A stretch of DNA of 64,000 bases from Candidatus Kapaibacterium sp. (GTDB lineage: Bacteria; Bacteroidota; Ignavibacteria; Kapaibacteriales; HRBIN21). The notes beneath the pieces were generated by a model. It saw nothing but the letters and a program-made list of their open reading frames with translations, was not told the DNA's origin and ran no database searches. Made by a program: the position numbers and the translations under genes. The stretch is taken from contig JANXCT010000001.1 of assembly GCA_025059875.1 (NCBI GenBank), positions 186,001 to 250,000 on the forward strand. The letters are read 5' to 3'. Shown piece by piece: positions 34,072 through 41,986 of this stretch (position 1 is the stretch's first letter; each line of letters opens with the position of its first letter).

Positions 34072-35342
34072 GGGCACACAATGGTCTCTTCGCGCTCCGG
34101 ACCAAGGGAGAGCATCCGGATAGGGATGCCGAGGAACTCCTCGATGAAGCTAACGTAGCGTTCGGCTGCTGTAGGCAAGTTCTTTCGGGATGCGATCCCA
34201 TTGAGTGGCTGTCGCCAGCCGGGGAGCAGGGCATATTCAGGTTCAACCTTCTCCAGGGTCGCACAATCAGGTGGGAAGAAGCGGAGGCGCTTTGTCCCGA
34301 GGCGATAGCCGACACAGACAGGGATTTCCGAGAAGTAGCTAAGGACGTCCAGCTTTGTGAGTGCTAGCTCTGTGATGCCGTTGACCATAGTGGAGTAACG
34401 GAGTGCAACCAGGTCTAGCCAGCCGCACCGTCGCGGGCGTCCAGTAGTAGCTCCAAACTCTGCTCCTAGTTCTCGCAGCCGATCCCCGAGCGGACCTGTT
34501 AGCTCTGTGGGGAAGGGGCCATGGCCAACCCGTGTAGTGTAAGCTTTTGCAACCCCAATGATGCGGGTGACTGCTGTCGGAGGAATGCCTAGACCCGTAC
34601 AAGCGCCACCACTCGTGGGATTGGAGCTAGTCACGTAAGGATAAGTACCATGGTCAACGTCAAGGAGCGCCCCCTGGGCTCCCTCGGCGATGATATGCTT
34701 GCCCTGTCGTAAAGCCTCTGCCAAGAGGGCAGCCGTGTCCGTGATGTATGGGTCGATGAAGGTGTCGAATTCCAGGTACTCGCGCACGATGGCATCGATC
34801 TCCAGCTCTTTGGCATTGTAGAGGGTGCGAAGCAACGCGTTATATTCCTCCAGGTTGGTGCGGAGCTTGGCTTCGAGCGTCTCTCGGTGGAGGAGATCAA
34901 CAATGCGGATGCCTCTGCGGCGGAACTTGTCGATGTAAGCCGGTCCGATACCACGTCCTGTGGTGCCAATGGGCTGTGAGCTCTGCTGCTCCTGAGTTTG
35001 GTCCAGCAGCTTGTGGTACGGCATGATGAGATGGGCGCGGTTGCTGATGAAGAGCCGTCCAACGGTCGGAATGCCTAGCTGTTCCACTGTTGCAAGCTCT
35101 TCCCGCAGGGCAATCGGGTCGACTACGACTCCATTGCCGATGACGCACTGGACGTGAGGGTGAAGGATTCCCGAAGGAAGGAGATGGAAAATGAGCCGCT
35201 GTCCTTGGTAAGTGACTGTGTGGCCGGCGTTGGCTCCCCCCTGATAGCGAGCGACGATGTCAGCCTCCTGCGCTAGGAAGTCCACAATCTTGCCTTTTCC
35301 CTCGTCACCCCACTGTGCACCGACGACGACTGTGACGGGCAC
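34068..35342 (-). CDS. purA: Adenylosuccinate synthetase
   Basis: GTP-dependent ligation of aspartate to IMP, the first committed step to AMP. 424 residues beginning VTVVVGAQWGDEGKGKIVD, with the GTP-binding loop and catalytic Asp/Lys, then GGANAGHTV with the catalytic histidine, IGTTGRGIGPAY and EGAQGALLDVDHGTYPYVT in two parts. It follows secF by 27 bases. Its last four bases overlap the convergent polX gene (shared CTAA). Confidence 0.97.
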   Translation of the reverse strand: MPVTVVVGAQWGDEGKGKIVDFLAQEADIVARYQGGANAGHTVTYQGQRLIFHLLPSGILHPHVQCVIGNGVVVDPIALREELATVEQLGIPTVGRLFISNRAHLIMPYHKLLDQTQEQQSSQPIGTTGRGIGPAYIDKFRRRGIRIVDLLHRETLEAKLRTNLEEYNALLRTLYNAKELEIDAIVREYLEFDTFIDPYITDTAALLAEALRQGKHIIAEGAQGALLDVDHGTYPYVTSSNPTSGGACTGLGIPPTAVTRIIGVAKAYTTRVGHGPFPTELTGPLGDRLRELGAEFGATTGRPRRCGWLDLVALRYSTMVNGITELALTKLDVLSYFSEIPVCVGYRLGTKRLRFFPPDCATLEKVEPEYALLPGWRQPLNGIASRKNLPTAAERYVSFIEEFLGIPIRMLSLGPEREETIVCP

Positions 35343-35369
35343 CTTGCGTCCTACGGCTGATTAGGATAC

Positions 35370-36350
35370 CTATGCTTGGGCAGTGGCTGCTTGCTGCTCG
35401 GCTTCCTTGAGGCGGCGATACTCTGTCTCCAAGTCCACCTTACGGACAGTCTGCATGAACCATACAACGAAGGCGCTTGCGATGAAGATGGAGGAATAGG
35501 TCCCGGTGATGATGCCGACGAGCATCGTGAAGGCGAAGCCTTGTAGGACTTCGCCGCCAAGGAAGAGCAACGAAAGGAGGACTAGCACAGTGGTCAGCAC
35601 AGTATTGATCGTTCGGCTCAGTGTCTCGTTGATGCTCAGGTTCATGAGCTTGATGAGGTTCATTCCCTTGTAGCGCTCTCGGTTCTCGCGGATCCGGTCG
35701 AAGATGATCACCGTGTCGTTGATGGAGAAGCCAACCACGGTCAAGAGCGCAGCCAGAACGGACTGATTGACCTCAATCCGCAGGAGGCCAAGGTGGTGGA
35801 CGATGGCAATAGCCGAGATAGCAATGATGACGTCATGGACAAGGGCAACGGTTGCACCTAAGCCGTAAACGAACTCGAAGCGGAAGGCAATGTAGAGCAA
35901 GATTGCGATGATTGCGATGATGACAGCCAAGAGTGCGTTGAGGCGCATTTCCGCGCCGATTTTCGGGCCTACCTTGTCAGATTTCAGGAGCGTGACGGTA
36001 TGTCCCTCGAAGCGTGTCCTAAGGGCTTCCAGGATGGCGGTTGTAGGCTCTTTGCCGTGCTGATCTGCTGCCGACTCCTTGACCCGAATGAGGAATTGGT
36101 CAGGCTTGCCGTACGACTTGATCTCTGCCCCGCGGAAGCCAGCGCTGCCAATTGCAGCTCGGATCTCCCCGACGTCAGGGGCTGGCCGAATCTCGATAGC
36201 GACCTCCGTGCCTCCTTCAAAGTCAATCCCGTACTCTAGGCCCCAGATGGCTGTCACGGTAAGTCCGATGATACTGAAGCCCAGCGATAGCAGGAAGAAG
36301 ATTCGTCGCTTGCCCAGAAAGTCTATGTTGGTTTTGCCGAAGAATTCCAT
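35370..36350 (-). CDS. secF: Protein translocase subunit SecF
   Basis: 326 residues. With SecD it forms the proton-driven membrane complex that assists Sec export. It has a first helix (IFFLLSLGFSIIGLTVTAIW), a periplasmic domain with GLEYGIDFEGGTEV, and five further helices including NQSVLAALLTVVGFSINDTVIIFDRIREN in two blocks, the family signature. Nine bases after secD. Confidence 0.95.
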   Translation of the reverse strand: MEFFGKTNIDFLGKRRIFFLLSLGFSIIGLTVTAIWGLEYGIDFEGGTEVAIEIRPAPDVGEIRAAIGSAGFRGAEIKSYGKPDQFLIRVKESAADQHGKEPTTAILEALRTRFEGHTVTLLKSDKVGPKIGAEMRLNALLAVIIAIIAILLYIAFRFEFVYGLGATVALVHDVIIAISAIAIVHHLGLLRIEVNQSVLAALLTVVGFSINDTVIIFDRIRENRERYKGMNLIKLMNLSINETLSRTINTVLTTVLVLLSLLFLGGEVLQGFAFTMLVGIITGTYSSIFIASAFVVWFMQTVRKVDLETEYRRLKEAEQQAATAQA

Positions 36351-36359
36351 GCGTGTTCG

Positions 36360-38453
36360 TTACGATGTCGCAACCAACCACTTGCGAGGTAGGCCGTAGC
36401 TGAGGTGGATGTTGTACGCTAGCAAGATTTCAGCAATGGCACGTGCAATGACCAGATTCGCAAACAGGGTCATGGCAATCCCGATCATGAGCGTGATAGC
36501 GAACCCTTGAATGGGGCCTGAGCCGAAGAAGTAGAGGATGAGCCCGGTGATGAAGGTCGTGATATTAGAGTCCAGAATCGCCGAGAGGGCTTTCTTGTGG
36601 CCTTCATCCACAGCGGAGCGAGGTGAGCGGCCGCGGCGGAGCTCTTCGCGGATTCGCTCGAAGACGAGGATGTTGGCATCTACGGCCATGCCCATCGTGA
36701 GGATGATACCGGCAATCCCTGGTAGGGTCAGCGTTCCCTTGAAGGCAGAGAGTAGAGCAAGGATGAGCGTGATGTTGACAAGCAGAGCAAAGACTGCCAC
36801 GGCGCCTCCGGCCGTGTAGTAGCCGACCATGAAGAGGATGACGAGCACGAAGGCAATAAGACTGGCTATGAGCCCACGTCGGATAGAATCTTCGCCCAGT
36901 GAGGGGCCTACGACACGTTCCTCGATGATCTTCACCGGAGCTTTCAGGGCACCAGCCTTGAGCACGATCTCTAGCAGGTGCGCTTCCTGGATACTACTCA
37001 TACCGGTGATCTGCGACCGGCCACCTGTGATTTTAGTCTGCACAACTGGGGCAGAGTAAACACGGTCATCTAGGACGATGGCAATCTTCTTCCCAACGTT
37101 TGCTCCTGTAATCCGGGCCCACCGTTCTGCCCCTTCGGTGTTCATGTCCATGAGGACGATGGGAGCGTTCGTAGTAGGATCGAAGGTGGCTCGGGCATCA
37201 GTGACCACGTCGCCCGTCAACTCGGGCTCTCGCTTGAGCACGTAGAAGGAGTAGATCTCGTAGCCCTGGCGCTGGAGTTGTTCGTCGGGCTTAGCGCTGA
37301 TGGCTACTTCGTGCTCTGCTGGGATGAGCCGTTGGATATCCGGCCGGCTCAGCAGTGCCTCGAACTCGCTGAGGTGCTCCTTGGGAATCTGGAAGAAGTA
37401 CTCGCCCTCTGGGAAGTCAGCTCGCCGGTAGTCGATCGGAAGGAAGCGGTCGTTCTGGATGTAGTACGTGATGAACAGCGAAGTGAAGGGAAAGTCTTCG
37501 CGGATGCGACGCTGGCGCTCTTCTTCAGGGAGTCCAGCATATGGGTCCCCGGTGTCTTGTGGCTGGGCTTGCTGTGCTAGTGTATCTGCGGAGGCACGGA
37601 GTGTATCGCTGGGAGTAGTTGTGTCGCTGGGGGTAGCAGAGAGAGCTGTTGCAGTATCAGTAGGCGATTGTGCAGCGGCTGATGCAGCCGTGTCAGGCGC
37701 GGCAGCTCGATTTCGCTTCAGGTACTGGTCGATCGCGTAGAATGCCCGGACAGCCTCCTCGTTGTTCCGGACCAACTTGAACTCCAGGCGGGCAGTCGTC
37801 TGGAGTAGTTGGCGCATCTCCGCTTCGTTCGTGACTCCAGGCAACTCTAGGACGATGCGCCGTCCCCCTTGCTTCTGGATATTGGCCTCGGCAACGCCGT
37901 ACTTGTCCACGCGCTGCCGGATGACTTCTAGAGCTTGATCGATTGCGCCGTCGATGTTGCGCTGGAGCCGCTCGATGACCTTCTCTTCGCTGACTTCCCG
38001 AAGGTCTCCGACGTCGTAGTACGAGATCAACGAGCGCCCTTGCGGGCGAGCAAGCCGATCGAAGTTTCGCAGGAAGATCGTCAGTACGGACTCATCGCTC
38101 CTTTCTGCTTCACGCCGCGTGGCCTCGATTACCTGACGGAAGACGTCATCAATCGCTTCTCGCTCGGCTGCCTCCTCCAAGAGCTTGACGACATCCACCT
38201 CTAGGGTAACGTACATGCCGCCCCGGAGGTCCAGACCAAGTTTAAGAGCGTTCTGCTTGGCACTCTGGAGAGCTGCCGCGTACGTCTGGTTGAACTCCGC
38301 AAGCCGCACGGAGTCCCCGCTTGCTTCTATGGCTGCTTTTCGGCGCTCGAGATCCCATGCCCGGTATGTAGGAACCAAGATGTAGATCCCCAGCGCTAGC
38401 GGGAGCACAACGAGCGCCCATTTCCCCCATAGCTCTCGGAGTCGCTTCGGCAC
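36360..38453 (-). CDS. secD: Protein translocase subunit SecD
   Basis: 697 residues from GTG 38453. I chose this start because GGGGAGGG precedes it, the first membrane helix (WALVVLPLALGIYILVP) follows, and the promoter element at 38490 lies between it and an in-frame ATG at 38576. The signatures LGLDLRGGMYV, the P1 domain with QRVDKYGVAEANIQKQG, and the C-terminal GMAVDANILVFERIREELRRG region (in parts) are present. A stretch of about 60 residues rich in Ala, Ser, Thr and Asp, roughly residues 255-315, is inserted in the periplasmic part. Confidence 0.94.
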   Translation of the reverse strand: MPKRLRELWGKWALVVLPLALGIYILVPTYRAWDLERRKAAIEASGDSVRLAEFNQTYAAALQSAKQNALKLGLDLRGGMYVTLEVDVVKLLEEAAEREAIDDVFRQVIEATRREAERSDESVLTIFLRNFDRLARPQGRSLISYYDVGDLREVSEEKVIERLQRNIDGAIDQALEVIRQRVDKYGVAEANIQKQGGRRIVLELPGVTNEAEMRQLLQTTARLEFKLVRNNEEAVRAFYAIDQYLKRNRAAAPDTAASAAAQSPTDTATALSATPSDTTTPSDTLRASADTLAQQAQPQDTGDPYAGLPEEERQRRIREDFPFTSLFITYYIQNDRFLPIDYRRADFPEGEYFFQIPKEHLSEFEALLSRPDIQRLIPAEHEVAISAKPDEQLQRQGYEIYSFYVLKREPELTGDVVTDARATFDPTTNAPIVLMDMNTEGAERWARITGANVGKKIAIVLDDRVYSAPVVQTKITGGRSQITGMSSIQEAHLLEIVLKAGALKAPVKIIEERVVGPSLGEDSIRRGLIASLIAFVLVILFMVGYYTAGGAVAVFALLVNITLILALLSAFKGTLTLPGIAGIILTMGMAVDANILVFERIREELRRGRSPRSAVDEGHKKALSAILDSNITTFITGLILYFFGSGPIQGFAITLMIGIAMTLFANLVIARAIAEILLAYNIHLSYGLPRKWLVATS

Positions 38454-38489
38454 TCCTCGACCCTCCCCGGTGTTGGACTGCGGCGGACG

Positions 38490-38497
38490 CAAAAATA
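38490..38497 (-). promoter_or_regulatory. TAnnTTTG -7 element, secD-secF-purA
   Basis: TATTTTTG on the minus strand, 36 bases before the secD GTG. It decides the secD start in favour of 38453. Confidence 0.6.
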
Positions 38498-38551
38498 CGG
38501 CTTTTGCTGTGGGGGAGGTATCGCAGTCCGGGACGAGGACAAGACGGGGCG

Positions 38552-38559
38552 TATTTTCG
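38552..38559 (+). promoter_or_regulatory. Near-consensus -7 element, HAD-tsaC
   Basis: TATTTTCG, one mismatch to TAnnTTTG, 25 bases before the HAD gene ATG. Fifty-four bases separate it from the opposing element at 38490-38497. Confidence 0.45.
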
Positions 38560-38584
38560 CGGAGTAGGTTGCTCAAGCTACAGC

Positions 38585-39331
38585 ATGGCTCTGCGCGTGG
38601 TCACGGTTGACCTGTGGAATACCATCTTAGGGGCTGCTGGGAGTCAGCAGCGGCAGGAGCAGCGCCTACGGCGACTCCAAGCGTACGTAGAGCGTTTGGG
38701 GATGGAAAGATCGGAGCAAGAGCTGCGGGAAGCCTTTCGGCAGATGTGGCGGTATTACACTGCCGTCTGGTGGGGACAGCAACGGACTCCAACACCGCAG
38801 GAGCTGACCACTTTCCTCTGGCAGTGGCTGAAGCTACCGGAGGAGCCAGCTATAGTGGCCCAGTTGGCTGAAGAAATGGCTATTGGAATTCTGGAGAGCC
38901 CACCTCCATTGCTTCCCTATGCTCGGCAGGCATTGGAGTGGCTAGCGGAGCGTTATCGGCTGGCACTAGTCTCGGATACTGCCTTCTCGCCTGGCTCGGT
39001 ACTGCGAGAGCTTCTTCGTCAGTACGACATTGCAGAGCTATTCGCTGCTTTCAGCTTCAGTGACGAGACCGGGGTTGCAAAGCCTCATCCACGGGCCTAT
39101 CGGGTTGTCCTAGACAAGCTCGACACAGCTCCCGAAGAAGCACTCCACATCGGAGACCTTGAGCCCACCGACATCCAAGGCGCGAAGGGACTGAGAATGA
39201 GTGCCATTCTGTTCCTGGGCGATCTAGATTCGGAGTTCTCTCCACCAGCTCAAACGTTGGCAGACGCGATTGCGTATCACTGGCAGCAGGTTCCTGAGTT
39301 AGTGGAACGCCTATCGTGCTGCAGTCGTTGA
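38585..39331 (+). CDS. HAD-superfamily hydrolase
   Basis: 248 residues from ATG 38585. Motif I is TVDLWNTIL (nucleophile Asp, with Trp at the +2 position as seen in some HAD subfamilies), motif II VSDTAF, the lysine region VAKPHPRAY, and motif IV HIGDLEPTDIQGAK. An alpha-helical cap is inserted after motif I. Probably a small-molecule phosphatase; substrate unknown. Its end overlaps the next gene by 16 bases. Confidence 0.87.
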   Translation: MALRVVTVDLWNTILGAAGSQQRQEQRLRRLQAYVERLGMERSEQELREAFRQMWRYYTAVWWGQQRTPTPQELTTFLWQWLKLPEEPAIVAQLAEEMAIGILESPPPLLPYARQALEWLAERYRLALVSDTAFSPGSVLRELLRQYDIAELFAAFSFSDETGVAKPHPRAYRVVLDKLDTAPEEALHIGDLEPTDIQGAKGLRMSAILFLGDLDSEFSPPAQTLADAIAYHWQQVPELVERLSCCSR

Positions 39332-40305
39332 AGACTATTGTTCTCGATCCCGAGCGTGATCCAATGGCGCTGCAGCAGGCAGCTGATCTCCTGCGGCGCG
39401 GGCACTTAGTTGCCTTCCCAACGGAGACCGTCTATGGCTTAGGGGCTAGAGTCTTCTGCGCGGAGGCGGTGGCTAAGATCTTTGCCGTGAAAGGACGGCC
39501 TACTGATAACCCCTTAATCGTGCATATCGCTTCGCCGGACGAAGTGCAGCGCATTGCGGTGGAGATTCCTGAGGCTTACTGGGTACTTGCCCGAACCTTC
39601 TTCCCTGGCCCTCTGACGGTCGTACTGCGCCGTCACCCAGAGGTTCCTCCCGTGGTTTCCGGAGGTTTGGAGACCATCGCCGTACGGATGCCACGGCATC
39701 CGTACGCTCTAGAACTCATTCGACTCACAGGCGAGCCTATCGCTGCTCCTTCAGCGAATCGTTCCGGTCGGCCTAGCCCGACGACAGCAGAACATGTGCT
39801 CCAGGATCTGCAGGGAGAGATTGCAGCAGTCGTAGATGGGGGCCCCTGTGAGATTGGCTTAGAGTCCACGGTGCTCCATCTGCTGACGGATCCGCCGATG
39901 ATTCTGCGACCTGGTGTGGTTACTGCGGGGGAGCTCAGCGCTGTGCTGGGACGGCCTGTGGGGTATTGGGATGTTCAAAGGGCGGGTCCAGCTCCGTCGC
40001 CTGGGATGCGGTATCGGCATTATGCCCCGCAGGCGGCGGTCGTCTTGCTGAGTTCCTGGGAGGCGGTTCGGCAGTGGATAGTGGCTCATCCAGAGGCGAA
40101 TCCCGTTGTGCTTGCACCTCAGCCTGGTGGCGAGCGACTTTCAGTACCTCTCCGAGCTTTGCAGGCGACTACACTCTATGCAGAGTTCCGCAGAGCTGAC
40201 GATGAGGGGCGAAGCCATATCCTGGTGCTATGCACCCCCGCTGTTCAAGCGAACCGGGCTCTCTGGGATCGTCTCCGAAAAGCAGCATCTCAAGAATCTC
40301 CCTAA
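39316..40305 (+). CDS. tsaC: L-threonylcarbamoyladenylate synthase (Sua5 type)
   Basis: Makes threonylcarbamoyl-AMP from threonine, bicarbonate and ATP for the t6A37 modification of ANN-decoding tRNAs. 329 residues from GTG 39316. The YrdC domain shows GHLVAFPTETVYGLGA, KGRPTDNPLIVHI and PSANRSGRPSPTTAEHV. The C-terminal Sua5 domain follows the linker SPGMRYRHYAPQA, which marks the longer Sua5 form rather than short TsaC. Confidence 0.94.
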   Translation: MLQSLKTIVLDPERDPMALQQAADLLRRGHLVAFPTETVYGLGARVFCAEAVAKIFAVKGRPTDNPLIVHIASPDEVQRIAVEIPEAYWVLARTFFPGPLTVVLRRHPEVPPVVSGGLETIAVRMPRHPYALELIRLTGEPIAAPSANRSGRPSPTTAEHVLQDLQGEIAAVVDGGPCEIGLESTVLHLLTDPPMILRPGVVTAGELSAVLGRPVGYWDVQRAGPAPSPGMRYRHYAPQAAVVLLSSWEAVRQWIVAHPEANPVVLAPQPGGERLSVPLRALQATTLYAEFRRADDEGRSHILVLCTPAVQANRALWDRLRKAASQESP

Positions 40306-41191
40306 GTCTCGCCTTTTCGAAATGGCTATCCTTCGGGGACCACGCGAGAACGAAAGACAACCTCCTCAAGTCTTTGGCTCTGAGCCAGAGAGTAGCCTGA
40401 TGGTCCGCGAGGGGATTGACGTGGATGGTTGCACAGAGGAGTCAACAGTTGCGGAGACTTCTCCCTTAGAGGTTGCGCGCTTTGGGGATCTTGGGCTGTG
40501 CGTAATCGACATGTGGCCCGCATCCCACAGTAGCTATGCGGGGTTTGTTGTGCGCCAAGTTTTCTGCCGACTGCGTAGAGGTTTCCCGAGCATCCAATGA
40601 TTGGCTACCTGTGGGAATGGACATGAAGGGCCTCTCGTCCTTGCTTCTGTTGTCCTAAGCAGGGGTGGACATTGCACTTGAGGGTGAGAGGAGTCCAGCA
40701 ACGGACTAAAGCGGTCGCCCCCTTGGTTTCTAAGCTAGGGTGTGCTGATACTGGAAGCCGTTCATTTGAGTGGTGCTGTTGACAGTCCAATGCTGACCTA
40801 CGCAGTCTCGGATGCCCATGGTATTGTTTCTCACCTCGCCAGGAAAGAGCTCCATTCCCCGCTGGGCAGTCTGGATTGGAGGTCCTTACATGCTGCTGGA
40901 GCAGCCCGGCGGTAGAGCGGTAAATTAGAGGTGACGCTGCCTGTACCTGGCCTTAAGCTGATTTGCGCCGGAGCTGGGTTGGGCAGTGAGACGCGTACGG
41001 CCGAATAGCAAATGTCACCAGGAGGATGCCGAGAGGCGCTTGACAATTACTGTTGCTGTCGAGTCACAGTGTAACAGACATGCCACACTGTAAGGAGCTT
41101 TCTGACGGAAACCAGATCATAGGGCCCAGTGTACAAGGATCGCGGATCTATATCGCTCACTGTACGGGGAGTGGGCTGGGATGGGACTTGG
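40306..41191 (+). other. Gene-poor interval of about 0.9 kb
   Basis: No convincing gene on either strand. Frames are short, and none shows a recognised motif. I looked for conserved cores of RNase P RNA, tmRNA, SRP RNA and 6S RNA and did not see them. The best open frame is at 40322-40600. A small inverted pair (CACAGTGT near 41067 and ACACTGTA near 41083) occurs near the right end. In so compact a region, the length suggests a regulatory zone, an unrecognised RNA or a decayed gene. Confidence 0.5.
40322..40600 (+). CDS. Possible small hypothetical ORF
   Basis: 92 codons from ATG 40322 to TGA 40600. There is no Shine-Dalgarno sequence and no recognisable domain; a slightly acidic N-terminal half is followed by a basic C-terminus. 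Codon use is not obviously unlike the neighbours, which is the only support. It may equally be a chance frame in the gene-poor interval after tsaC. Confidence 0.15.
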   Translation: MAILRGPRENERQPPQVFGSEPESSLMVREGIDVDGCTEESTVAETSPLEVARFGDLGLCVIDMWPASHSSYAGFVVRQVFCRLRRGFPSIQ

Positions 41192-41199
41192 TATCTTTG
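41192..41199 (+). promoter_or_regulatory. TAnnTTTG -7 element, LytTR regulator/kinase
   Basis: TATCTTTG, 34 bases before the regulator ATG at 41234. No TTTG -33 box is seen at the expected position. Confidence 0.55.
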
Positions 41200-41233
41200 C
41201 GGCGCCAGCCAACGGTCGTGGGGAGTGACCGCT

Positions 41234-41983
41234 ATGCTGCGGGCGGTGCTGGTAGATGACGAGGTAGGGGCCCTGGAGGCGCTCCGCCTGCTCTTGGAGC
41301 AGCACTGCCGGGATATAGTTCGAGTTGTAGCGACGGCAACCTCTGCTGAGGAGGCTCGGCAAGTCCTACGACAGCTCCGTGCCGATGTCCTCTTCCTGGA
41401 CGTGGAGATGCCTGGTGAAGATGGCTTTGCGCTCCTTCGCTCCCTGCCCCAGCGGGACTTTGCGGTGGTCTTTGTCACTGCGCATCAGCAGTATCTGCTC
41501 CAGGCTCTTCGGATTAGCGCAGCGGATTATCTCCTGAAGCCCGTCAATCCCGAAGAGCTACGCGAAGCCGTTTTGCGGGTTCAGCAGTCGCGTCTTCGAG
41601 CCAAGCGACTCGAGGTTCTATTGAGCAACCTCAGCGCTGGGGCGCCGAAGCGGCTTGTTATTCCGCTGGTGAATGATAGGTACCGAGTCGCGTCGCTCCA
41701 GGAGGTCCTGTACTGTCAAGCCTACGGGAGCTATAGCTGGGTCGTGACGGATAGGGAGCGCCTCTTGGCGGTTCGACTCCTTGCTGAGTGGCAAGAGATT
41801 CTGGAACCAGCGGGTTTTGTCCGTGTCCATCGCTCATTTTTGGTCAATATACAGCGCATTCGCGAGCTCCGGCAGGGGTCGGAAGAGCAGGGTGGAAGCA
41901 TCATGCTGGACACGGGCGAAGAGATTCCCGTTGCGCGACGCCGGTTTGCACATGTGCTGGCAGCGCTCCAGCATGGGGGATAG
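41234..41983 (+). CDS. LytTR-type response regulator
   Basis: 249 residues from ATG 41234, preceded by GGGGAG. The receiver domain has AVLVDDE, the phospho-acceptor in VLFLDVEMPGEDG, and the lysine in DYLLKPVNPEEL. The C-terminal LytTR DNA-binding domain has EVLYCQAYGSYSWVV and the family hallmark FVRVHRSFLVNIQRI. It is three bases upstream of its probable kinase. An earlier in-frame start at 41129 lies before the promoter element and was rejected. Confidence 0.94.
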   Translation: MLRAVLVDDEVGALEALRLLLEQHCRDIVRVVATATSAEEARQVLRQLRADVLFLDVEMPGEDGFALLRSLPQRDFAVVFVTAHQQYLLQALRISAADYLLKPVNPEELREAVLRVQQSRLRAKRLEVLLSNLSAGAPKRLVIPLVNDRYRVASLQEVLYCQAYGSYSWVVTDRERLLAVRLLAEWQEILEPAGFVRVHRSFLVNIQRIRELRQGSEEQGGSIMLDTGEEIPVARRRFAHVLAALQHGG

Positions 41984-41986
41984 GGG

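Noticed and set aside
38454-38576. Longer secD start at ATG 38576
   Set aside because: It lies upstream of the promoter element at 38490-38497 and has no family similarity; the helix and ribosome-binding site support GTG 38453.
40306-41191. RNase P, tmRNA, SRP or 6S RNA
   Set aside because: The conserved core sequences of these RNAs were not found on either strand.
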